Shown here: piece after piece, positions 17,926 through 28,831 of the stretch
Layout of the letters: each line of letters starts with the position of its first letter
How positions within the stretch are numbered: the stretch's first letter is position 1
Assembly (NCBI GenBank): GCA_963794215.1
Contig: CAWCCQ010000005.1
Span: 1 to 64,000, forward strand
Length of the DNA stretch: 64,000 nt
Origin: DATKRB01 sp963794215
GTDB taxonomy: Bacteria > Actinomycetota > Acidimicrobiia > Acidimicrobiales > RAAP-2
Reading direction: 5' to 3'
The notes under the pieces: model-generated
Database searches by the model: none
Told to the model about the DNA's origin: nothing
The model's input: the letters and a program-made list of their open reading frames with translations, nothing else
Translations under genes and position numbers: made by a program

Positions 17926-18174
17926 TCAAGAGCGAGGGACGATACCTCGAGCCTCGATCTGGCCCAACGTGCCGGACGCGACGAGGAACACGACGGCGGT
18001 TCCCGGTTCGATCTGGCGCGACCCGTCGGCGATTGCGGTGCAATGGAAGGGCACTTCGGCTCCCCCACCGTCGCGCACGACCCCGAGCCCCCGGTTGGCG
18101 TCGAAGGCGAGGATGACCCCGGTATGGGGCATGCGCTGGGATGCCCAGACGTGGCCGTCGTGCCGACCGCTCAT
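17926..18174 (-). CDS. Cold-shock-domain protein
   Basis: A small (82 residues) single-domain protein with a CSD/OB-fold pattern: TGVILAFDANRGLGVVRDGG, then PFHCTAIADG, then PGTAVVFLVA and GQIEARGI. The aromatic RNP1 motif of classical CspA is weakened (GLGVV instead of GFGFI). This is typical of the divergent actinobacterial subgroup with a PFHCT motif. Presumed nucleic-acid binding is inferred from the fold. ATG 18174 overlaps the hisG stop as TGATG. An internal ATG (MPHTGV) 14 residues later could be the true start, as the CSD begins there. Confidence 0.75.
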   Translation of the reverse strand: MSGRHDGHVWASQRMPHTGVILAFDANRGLGVVRDGGGAEVPFHCTAIADGSRQIEPGTAVVFLVASGTLGQIEARGIVPRS

Positions 18175-19058
18175 CAGTGGACGATCTTGGCGAGGGCGAG
18201 CTCGAGGATGTCGGTCGCCCCTCGGTCCTTGAGGGCGGGAATGAGGGTGTTGATGTCAGCCTTCGGCACCACGGTTTCGACGGCGAATCCGCGATTGCCC
18301 GATAGCTCGGAGACTGTGGGGGCACGGAGCGCCGGCAGGGCGTCGATCACCGAGTCGAGACGATCAGTGGGGACGTTGAGCTTTACGAGCACCTTTTCGC
18401 GGGCCTCCAGGGTCCCCTGTAGCAGGGTCAGAATCTGCTCCATGGCGTGGCGCTTGACTGGGTCGGCAGCCGCCTCTGGGTTGGCGATGAGCTCGGTCTT
18501 CGACACGAGCAAGGTCTCGATGATGCGAAGCCCCGCGGCCCGCAGCGCCCGGCCGGTCTCGGTGATCTCCACGACGCAATCCGCGATGTCGGGCACTTTT
18601 GCCTCGGTCGCCCCGTAGGAGAGCGAGATGTCAGCCTTGATCCCGACCGACGCGAGTGCTCGGCCCGTGAGCTCGGGGTACTCGGTGCTCACCCGCAGGC
18701 GGCCCAGGTGGTCGGCCAGGTCGGCCATCGACGTGAAGGAGGAGGACTCGGCGACGGCCAGCACCACACGAATCGGGTTGGCGGTCGCCTTGGAGTACGA
18801 CAACTCGCCCAGCGACACCACGTCACTGCCCCGCTCGACGATCCAGTCGCGGCCGGTGATGCCCAGGTCGAACAGACCGTCGGCGACATACACCGGGATC
18901 TCCTGGGGACGCAGGATCCGCACTTCGTCGACCCGGGGATCGGCGATGTGCGCCCGGTACTCGACGTCCGATGACCGACCGACCGTCAGATCGGCCGCGC
19001 TGAACAGCTCGAGGGTGGCGCGTTCGAGCGATCCCTTCGGCAGGACCAGGCGCAACAT
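18174..19058 (-). CDS. hisG: ATP phosphoribosyltransferase, long form
   Basis: First, feedback-controlled step of histidine synthesis: ATP plus PRPP to phosphoribosyl-ATP. The 294 residues include the catalytic domains (LRLVLPKGSLERATLELF, VYVADGLFDLGITGRDW, ELTGRALASVGI, VEITETGRALRAAGLRIIE). A C-terminal ACT-like regulatory domain (KVLVKLNVPTDRLDSVIDAL) marks the long, HisZ-independent type. It starts 2 nt after ribH. Actinobacterial hisG is often paired with hisE. No hisE is present here. Confidence 0.95.
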   Translation of the reverse strand: MLRLVLPKGSLERATLELFSAADLTVGRSSDVEYRAHIADPRVDEVRILRPQEIPVYVADGLFDLGITGRDWIVERGSDVVSLGELSYSKATANPIRVVLAVAESSSFTSMADLADHLGRLRVSTEYPELTGRALASVGIKADISLSYGATEAKVPDIADCVVEITETGRALRAAGLRIIETLLVSKTELIANPEAAADPVKRHAMEQILTLLQGTLEAREKVLVKLNVPTDRLDSVIDALPALRAPTVSELSGNRGFAVETVVPKADINTLIPALKDRGATDILELALAKIVH

Positions 19059-19060
19059 CG

Positions 19061-19660
19061 TCAGATCATCGCAGACGAGGTCCGGCGGGCCGTGCCGGCC
19101 CTGGAGCCAGCCGGATCACGTAGGGACGTGCTCACCAGGAGCTTGGTCATCTCGACCGCGGTGAGCGCACCCTCGTAGCCCTTGTTCTGGCTGTCCTGGC
19201 CCTCCCCGATCATGGACCGCTCGAGCGCTTGGGCCACGGTCTCGGTGGTAAGAACGCCGAAAACGACGGGCACACCCGTCTCCAGTTGCACCTGTTGGAG
19301 ACCCGACGCGCAGCCGCCGGCCACGAGGTCGTAGTGACCGGTCTCGCCACGGATCACCGCACCGAGGCACACGACCGCGTCAACCGATCCGGCCAGGGCG
19401 AAGCCTCGCGCCACGAGCGGAAGCTCGAACGCACCGGGGGCCCAGGCGACCACTACGTCCCGACGGTCCACATCGCAGTCGGTAAGACCCCTGAGGGCGC
19501 CCTGGATCAGCCGCCAGGTGATCCCACCGTTGAACAGCGCGCAGGCCAAGCCAACGCGCAGGCCGCGTCCGTCGTGATCGCCTCGAAGGTGCGTGCCCAC
19601 GAGGCCCGGAAGGTCGGCCAGCACGTGATCGGGCAGCCGGGTCTCGTCGGACGAGGTCAT
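19061..19660 (-). CDS. ribH: 6,7-dimethyl-8-ribityllumazine synthase
   Basis: Condenses 5-amino-6-ribitylaminouracil with dihydroxybutanone phosphate, the penultimate riboflavin step. Family motifs are CALFNGGITWRLIQGAL, PGAFELPLVA, LGAVIRGETGHYD (catalytic His) and IGEGQDSQNKGYEGALTAVEM. It is 199 residues, longer than the usual 150-160 because of an N-terminal stretch and a C-terminal Arg/Ser tail. The start is ATG 19660, immediately downstream of a tandem-repeat spacer that separates it from ribBA. Confidence 0.94.
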   Translation of the reverse strand: MTSSDETRLPDHVLADLPGLVGTHLRGDHDGRGLRVGLACALFNGGITWRLIQGALRGLTDCDVDRRDVVVAWAPGAFELPLVARGFALAGSVDAVVCLGAVIRGETGHYDLVAGGCASGLQQVQLETGVPVVFGVLTTETVAQALERSMIGEGQDSQNKGYEGALTAVEMTKLLVSTSLRDPAGSRAGTARRTSSAMI

Positions 19661-19756
19661 CGGCGTTGGGACGAGGTCATCGTGGCCGAGGTCATCGGCG
19701 TTGGGACGAGGTCATCGTGGCCGAGGCCGAGGTCATCGCTGTAGGGGACGAGGCGC
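19661..19756. repeat. 35-bp tandem repeat between ribBA and ribH
   Basis: Two copies of a 35-bp unit begin at 19661 and 19696. The second carries a 6-bp internal duplication (GCCGAG). The core GACGAGGTCATCG recurs inside units, so the whole ribBA-ribH spacer is built from this repeat. It contains no ORF of note. Confidence 0.85.
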
Positions 19757-20973
19757 TCAAAGGACGTCGTCGAGGCCCTCGAGGAGGTGCCCAAGGCGTT
19801 CGCGCTTGGTCCGCAGGTACTCGAGATTGTGGGAGTTGGGGGAGGACTCGAGCTGCACTCGCTCGACGATGTCGAGCCCGAACCCTTGCAGGCCGCCATA
19901 CTTGGACGGATTGTTGGTCATGAGACGCATCGTGCTCACGCCGAGGTCGACCAGCATCTGGGCACCGATCCCGTACTCGCGGCTGTCTACCGGCAGACCC
20001 TGACGCAGGTTCGCCTCCACCGTGTCGTGACCCTCTTCTTGCAACCGGTAGGCGCGGATCTTGTGGGCCAGACCGATGCCTCGACCTTCATGGCCCCGCA
20101 GGTAGATGATCACGCCGCGCCGCTCGGCCTCGATCAGATCGAGCGCCTTGTGCAGCTGAGGCCCACAGTCGCAGCGCAGCGAGCCGAACACATCACCGGT
20201 GAGGCACTCCGAGTGCACCCGCACGAGGACGTCGGGTTGGCCATCGACGTCGCCGAGCACTAGTGCGAGGTGTTGCTCGCCGTCGAGGACGGACTCGTAG
20301 ACGTAGGCCTTGTAAAGGCCGAGCTCGGTGGGGATCCGGGCCTCGGACACCCGTCGCACCAGCTTTTCGTTCTGTCGCCGATACCTGATGAGCTCAGCGA
20401 TCGAGATGAGCGGAAGCCCGTGGGTCTTGGCGAAGCGTTCGAGCTCGGGAAGCCTGGCCATCGACGTCTTGTCCTCCGAGACGATCTCGCACAGGACCCC
20501 CGCAGCCGCCTTCCCCGCGGCACGCGACAGATCGACGGTTGCCTCGGTGTGCCCGGCCCGCTTGAGGACGCCGCCGGGCCGGTACCGCAGGGGGAAGATG
20601 TGCCCGGGCCGGTTGAGGTCGGTCGGTCGGGTGGCGGGGTCGACGAGCGCGCCGATGGTTGCTGCCCGATCGGCGGCCGAAATCCCCGTCGTCGTGCCCC
20701 GGGCGTCCACGCTCACGGTGAAGGCGGTGCGTTGGGCCTCGGTGTTGGCGACGACCATCAACGGCAGGTCGAGCTCGTCGGCCCGCTCGGGAAGGAGCGG
20801 CACACAGATCACGCCCGAGGTGTGCGCCAGGAAGAAGGCGATGTTCTCCGGTGTGGCCGATTCGGCGGCCATGACCAGGTCGCCCTCGTTCTCACGATCT
20901 TCGTCGTCGACCACGACGACCATCCCGCCCACCCGGATCTGGGCGATCGCTTCGTCCACCGACGAAAAGGTGC

Positions 20974-20977
<4 letters not shown>
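19757..20977 (-). CDS. ribBA: Bifunctional DHBP synthase / GTP cyclohydrolase II
   Basis: The N-terminal RibB domain makes 3,4-dihydroxy-2-butanone 4-phosphate (DDEDRENEGDLVMAAE, HTSGVICVPLL, RPGGVLKRAGHTEATVDL). The C-terminal RibA domain opens GTP to start riboflavin synthesis (RVHSECLTGDVFGSLRCDCG with the zinc cysteines, YLRGHEGRGIGLAHKIRAY). It is 406 residues, a complete fusion. The GTG 20977 start shares GTGA with the ribD stop. Confidence 0.96.
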
Positions 20978-21982
<1,005 letters not shown>

Positions 21983-22019
21983 GGCCTCCCGATCCTACCC
22001 GCCGTCACCCGAATCGCCC

Positions 22020-22721
22020 TCAAGACGAGCCGGGAGCCGCGACCGTGCCCAGCGCAGCGTTGCGGATGGCCTCCACCGCCTCCCAGGGGCGGACGTGCCC
22101 GAAGATGGCCGAACCAGCCACCAGCACGTTCGCCCCCGCTTGGGCCGCCACCGCGGCCGTTCGCCCGTTGATTCCCCCATCCACCTCGATGTCGACCGAC
22201 AGCCCGCGTTCAGCCACGGCCCGACGAACCTCGCGGACCTTGCCCATCACCTCGGGCATGAACGCCTGTCCCCCGAAGCCCGGAAACACCGTCATGCACA
22301 GGACGAGGTCAATATGGTCGAGGTGGGCGTCGATCGCCTCGAATGGCGTGTCGGGGTTGACGGCCACGCCGGCGCGTAGGCCCAGGCCTCGCATCTCGGC
22401 GACGAGATCGTCGGTCGCCCCGATCTCCGCGTGCACGGTGCACCCGTCCGCCCCCGCCTCCTTGAAGGCTCGTAGGTAGTCCCCGGGGTTGGTCATCATG
22501 AGATGGCAGTCGAAGTACAGACCCGAGTGGCGGCGGAGCGAGGCGACCACGGGCGGACCGATGGTGAGGTTGGGGACGAAGTGGGCGTCCATCACGTCGA
22601 CATGGAGCCAGTCGGCAGCCGAGGCCACCTCACCGACCGCCTCGGCGAGCGCACCGAAATCAGCAGAGAGCACCGAAGGAGCGACCTTCACCGCGCCGAC
22701 AACGCCGACGTCCCTCGTCAC
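22020..22721 (-). CDS. rpe: Ribulose-phosphate 3-epimerase
   Basis: Interconverts ribulose 5-phosphate and xylulose 5-phosphate in the pentose phosphate pathway. Ribulose 5-phosphate is also a RibB substrate, which fits its place before ribD. TIM-barrel motifs are APSVLSADFGALAEAV, LHVDVMDAHFVPNLTIGPP, CMTVFPGFGGQAFMPEVM and DIEVDGGINGRT. It is 233 residues from GTG 22721. A GTG about eight codons later (VKVAPSVL) matches the usual family start better. Confidence 0.95.
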   Translation of the reverse strand: MTRDVGVVGAVKVAPSVLSADFGALAEAVGEVASAADWLHVDVMDAHFVPNLTIGPPVVASLRRHSGLYFDCHLMMTNPGDYLRAFKEAGADGCTVHAEIGATDDLVAEMRGLGLRAGVAVNPDTPFEAIDAHLDHIDLVLCMTVFPGFGGQAFMPEVMGKVREVRRAVAERGLSVDIEVDGGINGRTAAVAAQAGANVLVAGSAIFGHVRPWEAVEAIRNAALGTVAAPGSS

Positions 22722-22751
22722 CGGGCCGAGCCTACCGGCGCGGAGCGACGC

Positions 22752-23679
22752 TCAGTCCTGATCGACGTCACCCCACGGCCCGAGCGCCTCGCCGGCCGCC
22801 GGCCGCACCCCCGGAGCCAGGCACGGGCGTCCATCGCCCGGCCGCCGGCGGGCGGACCCGCACGAGGTCCAACGATCCCTCACCGGTGACCACGGAGCTG
22901 CCGAGCAGCGTTCCGGGCGGCGGGTCGCCGCCAGAGGGCGCGTCACCGCCGGGCTCGTTCCGGGGCACGGCCTCCAGGACGCCCAGACGCCGGCCTCGGA
23001 ACGTCGTATGCGCCCGACCGAGCCGCACCACCCGGTCCAGCTCGACGGCCGATCGGTCCCACCGCAGCTCGAGCTCGGACGGATCGATCTTGGGCGCATA
23101 CGTGGGTTCTCCACGTTGGGGCTCGGGATCGCCGAGCGCTCCAAGACCATCCTGCTCGACGCCGGCCAAGGTGGTGACCAGCAGCTCGGCGCCGAGAACG
23201 GCTAGCCGAGCCCGAAGCTCGCCAACCCCTTCACGTGGCCCGATGGGCACCTCGGCCCGGGCATAGACGCCCCCGGTGTCGAGCCCCTCTTCGACGTCCA
23301 TGATGCACACCCCCGTCGTCGCGTCGCCCGCCAGGACGGCCCGCTCCACCGGGGCCGCGCCCCGCCAGCGCGGCAGGAGCGAGAAGTGCACGTTGAGCAT
23401 CGGGACCCGATCGAGGATTGCGACGGGGATGATCCGTCCGTAGGCGGCCACAACCCCCAAGGTGGCACCAACCTCGAGGGCGTCGGCGAGGCGGTCGGTG
23501 ACGTCGAGCCCGAGCTCGAGCGCCCTTTGCTTCACCGGGCTTGGCGTCATCACTCCCCCACGACCACGACGACGGTCGGGTCGACTGACGACGAGCGCCA
23601 CGGCGTGATCGGCGCCTACCAAGGCGTCGAGCGACGGGACGGCAGCTTGGGGCGTCCCGAGGAACACAAGGCGGGTCAC
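22752..23679 (-). CDS. fmt: Methionyl-tRNA formyltransferase, two frameshifts near the C-terminus
   Basis: Formylates initiator Met-tRNA. The catalytic domain is intact from GTG 23679 (TRLVFLGTPQAAVPSLDAL): GVVAAYGRIIP, NVHFSLLPRWRGAAPVERAV and DTGGVYARAEVPIG (formyl-THF and catalytic residues). The C-terminal OB domain starts normally (EPTYAPKIDPSELELRWDRS). After VRPP the frame is off. RAMDARAWLRG is in a second frame and VRPAAGEALG in a third, with the stop at 22752. Single missing bases near 22841-22850 and in the G run at 22808-22812 restore a normal end. Without them the product ends differently at 22768. It pairs with def, the deformylase, 65 nt upstream. Confidence 0.85.
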
Positions 23680-23700
23680 CACCCCCGCCCACCGATTGCC

Positions 23701-23724
23701 CCCACGCCCACGCCCACGCCCACG
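23701..23724. repeat. Hexanucleotide repeat, 4 copies
   Basis: (CCCACG) x4 in the 65-nt def-fmt spacer, about 20 nt upstream of the fmt start. A slippage-prone tract. Confidence 0.85.
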
Positions 23725-23743
23725 ATCGCCGGTTCGACGAGGA

Positions 23744-24277
23744 TCAAGAAGAGCCGGACGCCGGCGCCTCCGGATCAGCATCCGCCGAGAAGCTGAACGC
23801 CCGCGCCCGGAGGATCCGGCGCGCCTCGCGCCGCTGGTCGTCGTCGAGCCGCTCGAGCAGCAGCACCCCGTCGAGATGATCGATCTCGTGCTGGAAGCAC
23901 CGCGCCTCGAGCTCCTCGGCCTCGATGGAGACGTCATTACCGTCGAGATCGAGACCCACCAGGTGCACACGACTGGCCCGGACAATGGGCCAGTTCAGCC
24001 CGGGCACCGACAGGCAGCCCTCTTCGTAGGTCCACTCACCGTCGCTCTCGATGATCCGGGGATTGATCACCGGTCGTGGCCCGTCTCCCACGTCGTAGAC
24101 GAACAGCCGTCGCTGCACACCAACCTGGTTTGCCGCCAGCCCCACCCCGGGCGCGTCGTACATCGTCTCGATCATGTCCTCGACGAGCTTCGCGATGCTT
24201 CCGTCGATCTTCTCCAACTCGCGGGTCGGCTGCTTGAGGACCGGGTCGCCGTATTGGCGAATCGGGAAGATGGCCAC
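23744..24277 (-). CDS. def: Peptide deformylase
   Basis: Metal-dependent removal of the N-formyl group from nascent proteins. All three motifs are present: GVGLAANQVG, EGCLSVPG (metal Cys) and HEIDHLDGVL (metal His pair and catalytic Glu). It is 177 residues from GTG 24277. A TAGCAT box lies 6 nt before that start, implying a leaderless message. It is first in the def-fmt-rpe-ribD-ribBA-ribH-hisG run. Confidence 0.96.
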   Translation of the reverse strand: MAIFPIRQYGDPVLKQPTRELEKIDGSIAKLVEDMIETMYDAPGVGLAANQVGVQRRLFVYDVGDGPRPVINPRIIESDGEWTYEEGCLSVPGLNWPIVRASRVHLVGLDLDGNDVSIEAEELEARCFQHEIDHLDGVLLLERLDDDQRREARRILRARAFSFSADADPEAPASGSS

Positions 24278-24283
24278 GTCTCC

Positions 24284-24289
24284 ATGCTA
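24284..24289 (-). promoter_or_regulatory. Candidate -10 box of def
   Basis: TAGCAT on the minus strand, 6 nt before GTG 24277. The region where a -35 would lie is taken up by the 18-bp tandem repeat. Confidence 0.55.
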
Positions 24290-24290
24290 A

Positions 24291-24336
24291 TTGGCCCCGC
24301 CCGGCTAACTGGCCCCGCCCGGCTAACTGGCCCCCG
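24291..24336. repeat. 18-bp tandem repeat on the def promoter
   Basis: Copies at 24291-24308 and 24309-24326 differ only in the first base, and a partial third follows from 24327. A degenerate, partly inverted version continues to about 24380. The array sits directly upstream of the def -10 element within the priA-def gap. Confidence 0.8.
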
Positions 24337-24424
24337 CGCTAGCCCGGAGCTCATTAGCCCGCCCGGGCTGACTGGCCCAGGCGTCCGTCACGACTCACCG
24401 AACGCGAAAGGCCGTGACCCGTCC

Positions 24425-26301
24425 TCACAGGGCGGTGGGGTCGACCTCGACTCGCAACCGTCCGGCCGGACGGGGCACCGTGGCGAGTGCGTCACACAGG
24501 GAGGTGGTTGACGCGGCGCGCACCATCCAGCGCCCTTCGCCGAGGTCGGAGACCTCGAGGGCGGTGAGCTGGCTCAACGCGGTGGCGAACGTCCCGGCGG
24601 CGGCCCCCGACACCAACGCCAACGCGCCGGCGGGGGGCAACGACAGCTGGCGCCGTACCGCTAGCTCGTGGCTCGCCACGATCCCCGGGTTACCTTCGAC
24701 CGCGGCCCTCAGCACCTCGTGGTCGGGCAGCCTGGTCTGGACGAGCACCCTGCCGACGCCGCTTCGCGACGGCTCCCGGCCCCGCCCCCCGACTAGGCGG
24801 CCCGCACACGCGAGCAGGGCCAGGGACTCCTCGGCTCCGCCGAAGCGCGGGGCGAGCAGGTGCTGGTCGAAGTCGAGAAAGGCCACCAACCCGGCGCGGC
24901 GCACCCGGTGGAGCACCGCTTCGGTGCCGACGAAGGCCCGCCCGTCGCCACGCCCGATCGGATCGTCCGCGGGCAAGGCGCCGCGGGCACCCGAGCTCGG
25001 CTCGGGACCCGACACCTCAGCCACCTCGACCCGCAGCAGCGCCTCGAGCTCCTCGCGGATCCGAGCGACACCCGGTCGCAAGAGGCGCAGGCGGGTCGAG
25101 CCACAGTTCGCGCAGACAACCGGTCGTTCGGTCCCGCAAGCTGGACAAGAGAGCAGCTCATCAACTTGGTGCAGGGCGTGGCCACAATGCTCGCAGCGCA
25201 CGATCTCCCCGCACCCGGCGCAGGCCAGCAAGCGAGCGCGGCCGGTGCGGTTGAGCACGCAGACGACTCTCTCGCCATCACCCAGGACCTTCAGGGCGGC
25301 ACCGACGAAGGGTTCGGATAGTAGCCCTTCACGAGGGTCCGAGCCGCGCCGGTCGAGCACCACCAGCGCCGGCCAGCCAATTCGCTCCACTGCTCGGGGA
25401 ACGGGTCGCAGCTCGGACTGTGCGATCTGCACCACCGAGGGACACGGCGAGACGAGCAGGCACGGCGCTCCGTCGCGCCGGGCGCGCTCCGCAACGACCT
25501 GCCAGGCATTGGAGGTGGGAGCCCGCTCTTCGCGGTACGCCTCGTCGTGCGCGTCGAGCACGACGACGGCTGCGACACGGGCCACCGGCGACCACGCCGC
25601 CGAGCGCGCACCGACCACGACCGGCCAGCCCGACGCTGCCTCCTCCCAGCTGGCCGCCACCGGAATGCCGCGGCGCCGCAGCCGGGCGGACAGACGTTCG
25701 GCCCAGCCCAGGTTGGGTACCAAGACCAGCACCGTCCCGGCCGGCGCGCCGTCCGGCCACGGCGCGGCACCCCCGGGGGCGACGGTCCGCCCTGGCGTGC
25801 CCCCGCCCAGCGCACCACCGCTTCGACCGACGGGAGCAGGTCGACGTCCGGCGCCACCCGGAACAGCGTCGGCTGGTCGAGGCGCGTCAACGCCTCGTGG
25901 AGAACGACGGGGTCGGGCCCGCCCGCCGCGTCGTCACGCAGGCCCAACGACTCGAGGCCGGCGACCGGCCAGGGCGGCGCGGTGGCCAGCGCGTGGACAT
26001 TGTGCGCAGGCGACGCCGCACGCAAGAACGCGGTAGTCGGCCCGGCCCAACGCCACGCCGCCCACCGGGCCACGTCGATCACGCCGAGGGGAGGCCCCCA
26101 TCCCGACAGGCCGGTGAGCGGTTGGAGCCGTACCGAGTCGGGCGGATCGCTGGGATCGGCGACCACCCAGCCCCCGACGCGTCGGCCCTGAAGGGCAATC
26201 CGCACCCTCGACCCGACACGAACCGCGTCGCGCCACTTGGCCGGCACCCAATAGTCGAATGCCCGGCCCAGGGCCGGCACGTCGGGAAGCACCCCGACCA
26301 C
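24425..26301 (-). CDS. priA: Primosomal protein N' (PriA-like), helicase motifs degenerate, one frameshift
   Basis: Replication-restart protein family. The N-terminal 3'-DNA-binding domain is in one frame (LPDVPALGRAFDYWVPAKWR). The rest (VLVLVPNLGWAERLSARLRRRG, then the paired zinc cysteines in CAGCGEIVRCEHCGHAL, CPACGTE and CANCGS) is in another. One missing G in the run at 25790-25792 joins them. No Walker A (GxGKT) is visible, and the DEAH box is replaced by LDAHDEAYREE. This matches the ATPase-defective PriA known from many actinobacteria, so helicase activity is doubtful. The start is uncertain: GTG 26301 is the first standard codon in frame, 38 nt after metK. Confidence 0.82.
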
Positions 26302-26339
26302 CCGGTCGCCCGGTGGCTTGGCCCGAGCGACGTCGTCTC

Positions 26340-27536
26340 TCAGAGCCCGAGAGCGCGTGAGAGGTCGTCCACCCGCGGTGTCGCCTCCCAGGAGAACTCC
26401 TTGTCGGACCGACCGAAGTGCCCGTAGGCGGCGGTCCGCCGGTAGATCGGGCGACGCAGGTCCAGATCGCGGATGATCGCGGCAGGCCTCAGGTCGAACA
26501 GCTCGCGCACGGCCTTCGCGATCCGTTCGGGATCGGCGCGCTCGGTGCCGAAGGTCTCGACGAGCAGCGACACTGGCTGGGCCACGCCGATGGCGTAGGC
26601 CACCTGCACCTCGCACCGTCGGGCCGCGCCTGAGGCAACCACGTGCTTGGCCACCCAGCGAGCGGCGTAGGCCGCCGAGCGGTCGACCTTGGACGGGTCC
26701 TTGCCCGAAAACGCTCCCCCGCCGTGACGTGCCATCCCGCCGTAGGTGTCCACGATGATCTTGCGCCCCGTTAGGCCGGTGTCGGCGTGCGGGCCGCCCA
26801 GCTCGAAGGTGCCGGTGGGGTTGGCCAGCACCCGCATGCCTTCGGTGTCGAGGTCTCCGGGGAGCAGCGGGTTGATCACGTGCTCTCGCAGGTCGGGGAG
26901 CAAGAGGGTGTCGAGGTCGATCCCGGGCTGGTGCTGGGTCGAGATGAGCACCGTGTCGATGCGGACCGGGCGGCCGTCCTCGTAGACCACGCTGACCTGG
27001 GTCTTGCCGTCGGGCCGGAGGTAGGGCAGCACGCCCACCCGCCGTACTTGGGACAGCCGCTGGGCCAGGCGGTGCGAGAGCCAGATGGGCAGCGGCATGA
27101 GGTCGATGGTCTCGTCGCAGGCATAGCCAAACATCATGCCCTGGTCACCGGCACCTTGGGCGTTGAGCTGGTCTTCCCCACCACTGCCGGTCCGGAACTC
27201 GAACGCCGAATCCACTCCCTGGGCGATGTCGGGTGACTGCTCGTCGACCGCCACCAGCACGCCACAAGTGCGCCCGTTGAAGCCGTAGGCGTCGTTGTCG
27301 TACCCGATCTCACAGACCGTGTCGCGCACCAAGGACGGGATGTCGACGTACGTCTCGGTCGAGATTTCGCCGGCCACCACCACCAGGCCGGTGGTCAGCA
27401 GGGTCTCACAGGCCACCCGACTGAACGGGTCGCCCTCCAACATGGCGTCGAGGACGGCGTCGGAGATCTGGTCGGCCATCTTGTCGGGATGGCCCTCGGT
27501 GACCGACTCTGAGGTGAATGTTGTTCGGAGGCTCAC
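26340..27536 (-). CDS. metK: S-adenosylmethionine synthetase
   Basis: Makes SAM from methionine and ATP. The 398 residues carry SVTEGHPDKMADQISDAVLD, the hexapeptide-type loop GAGDQGMMFGYA, GGPHADTGLTGRKIIVDTYG and GGGAFSGKDPSKVDRS (the P-loop). It is complete and shows no frame problem. The start GTG 27536 shares GTGA with the coaBC stop. Confidence 0.97.
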   Translation of the reverse strand: MSLRTTFTSESVTEGHPDKMADQISDAVLDAMLEGDPFSRVACETLLTTGLVVVAGEISTETYVDIPSLVRDTVCEIGYDNDAYGFNGRTCGVLVAVDEQSPDIAQGVDSAFEFRTGSGGEDQLNAQGAGDQGMMFGYACDETIDLMPLPIWLSHRLAQRLSQVRRVGVLPYLRPDGKTQVSVVYEDGRPVRIDTVLISTQHQPGIDLDTLLLPDLREHVINPLLPGDLDTEGMRVLANPTGTFELGGPHADTGLTGRKIIVDTYGGMARHGGGAFSGKDPSKVDRSAAYAARWVAKHVVASGAARRCEVQVAYAIGVAQPVSLLVETFGTERADPERIAKAVRELFDLRPAAIIRDLDLRRPIYRRTAAYGHFGRSDKEFSWEATPRVDDLSRALGL

Positions 27537-28794
27537 GTGACCCGCTTCCTGGGGGACGACTCTGTTAGTGGCCCACCTTGGAGCCGGTCGTTCACCCTAT
27601 CCAACAAGGCGTCGGCCACCGCAACCTTCGACTGCAACGGCAGTGAGTCCTCAGCCCCATCCACGCCCAAGATGGTGACGATGTTCGTGTCGTGGTCGAA
27701 CCCGGCTCCCGGCGCCGACACGTCGTTGACCACAAGGATGTCGACGCCCTTGCGAGCCAGCTTCCGTCGGCCTCGCTCGAGCGAGTCACGGGTTTCGGCG
27801 GCGAACCCGACCAGCACCTGCCCAGGAGGGCGCTGGGCTGCCAGCTCGGCCAGGATGTCGGCGGTGGGCTCGAGGATGATCTCGGGCACACCGTCCTCCT
27901 TGGACAACTTCTGCGAGGCGGAGACCTTCGGGCGGAAGTCGGCGACCGCTGCTGCCATCACCACCACGTCGGCCCTTGGCGCATGGTCGAGCATGGCTTC
28001 GTGCATCTCGGCCGCCGTCTCGACCCTGACGATCTCGATCCCCGGGGCGACCTCCAGTGCAGACGTGCTGACCAGGGTCACCGTGGCCCCCCGGCGGGCC
28101 GCTGCCTCCGCCACGGCGTGGCCCTGCTTGCCCGACGATCGGTTGGTGAGGAACCGAACCGGGTCGAGGGGCTCGCGGGTGCCGCCAGCACTCACCACGA
28201 AGCGCCTGCCCTCGAAGTCCCGCCCGTTCGACGAGGCACCGACCAGTTCGAGCACCGTTCGACGATGTGCGCTGGCTCGGCCAGCCGTCCCGCGCCCCGG
28301 TCGCCGCCCGCCAGACGGCCTTCTTCGGGAGGGACTACGGTCACGCCCCGCCGGCGAAGCGTTGCCAGGTTCTCCTGGACTGAGGGGTGCTCCCACATCT
28401 CGGTGTGCATTGCCGGGCACACCACCACCGGCGAACGGGTGGCCAACAAGGTGGCGCTCAACAGGTCGTCGGCCAGCCCCGCCGCGTAACGAGCGAGGAG
28501 GTGCGCCGTCGCCGGCACCACCACCACGAGGTCGGCGCGCTGCCCGAGCGCAGTGTGCGGGATGGGCGAACCCTCGTCCCACAGGGTTTTTTGGACCGGC
28601 TCGGAGGCGAGGGCCGAAAAGGTCACCTCTCCGACGAACCGAGTAGCCGCGGGGGTGAGGACGGGCACGACGTACACGCCCGCGTCGACCAATCGGCGAC
28701 AGACCTCGATGGCCTTGTACGCGGCTATGCCCCCGCACACGCCCAGCACGACACAGGGTATTTCGGGGGTCGCCTCCCGACGTGACGTCTTCAC
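27533..28794 (-). CDS. coaBC: Phosphopantothenoylcysteine decarboxylase/synthetase, frameshifted in this sequence
   Basis: Two steps of coenzyme A synthesis. The N-terminal flavoprotein CoaC (VCGGIAAYKAIEVCRRL, CPAMHTEMWEHPSVQENL) runs from ATG 28794 to AEPAHIVE. The CoaB synthetase (TVLELVGAS, SAGGTREPLDPVRFLTNRSS, FAAETRDSLERG) continues in another frame. One missing A near 28258-28259 (coding strand GTCGAACGG) joins them exactly. The gene is normally essential, so an indel artefact is likely. It follows rpoZ by 37 nt and overlaps metK by 4 nt. Confidence 0.88.
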
Positions 28795-28831
28795 TGGCGC
28801 CGCGCCAGGCCCGAGCCGCTGCTCATGGCCC

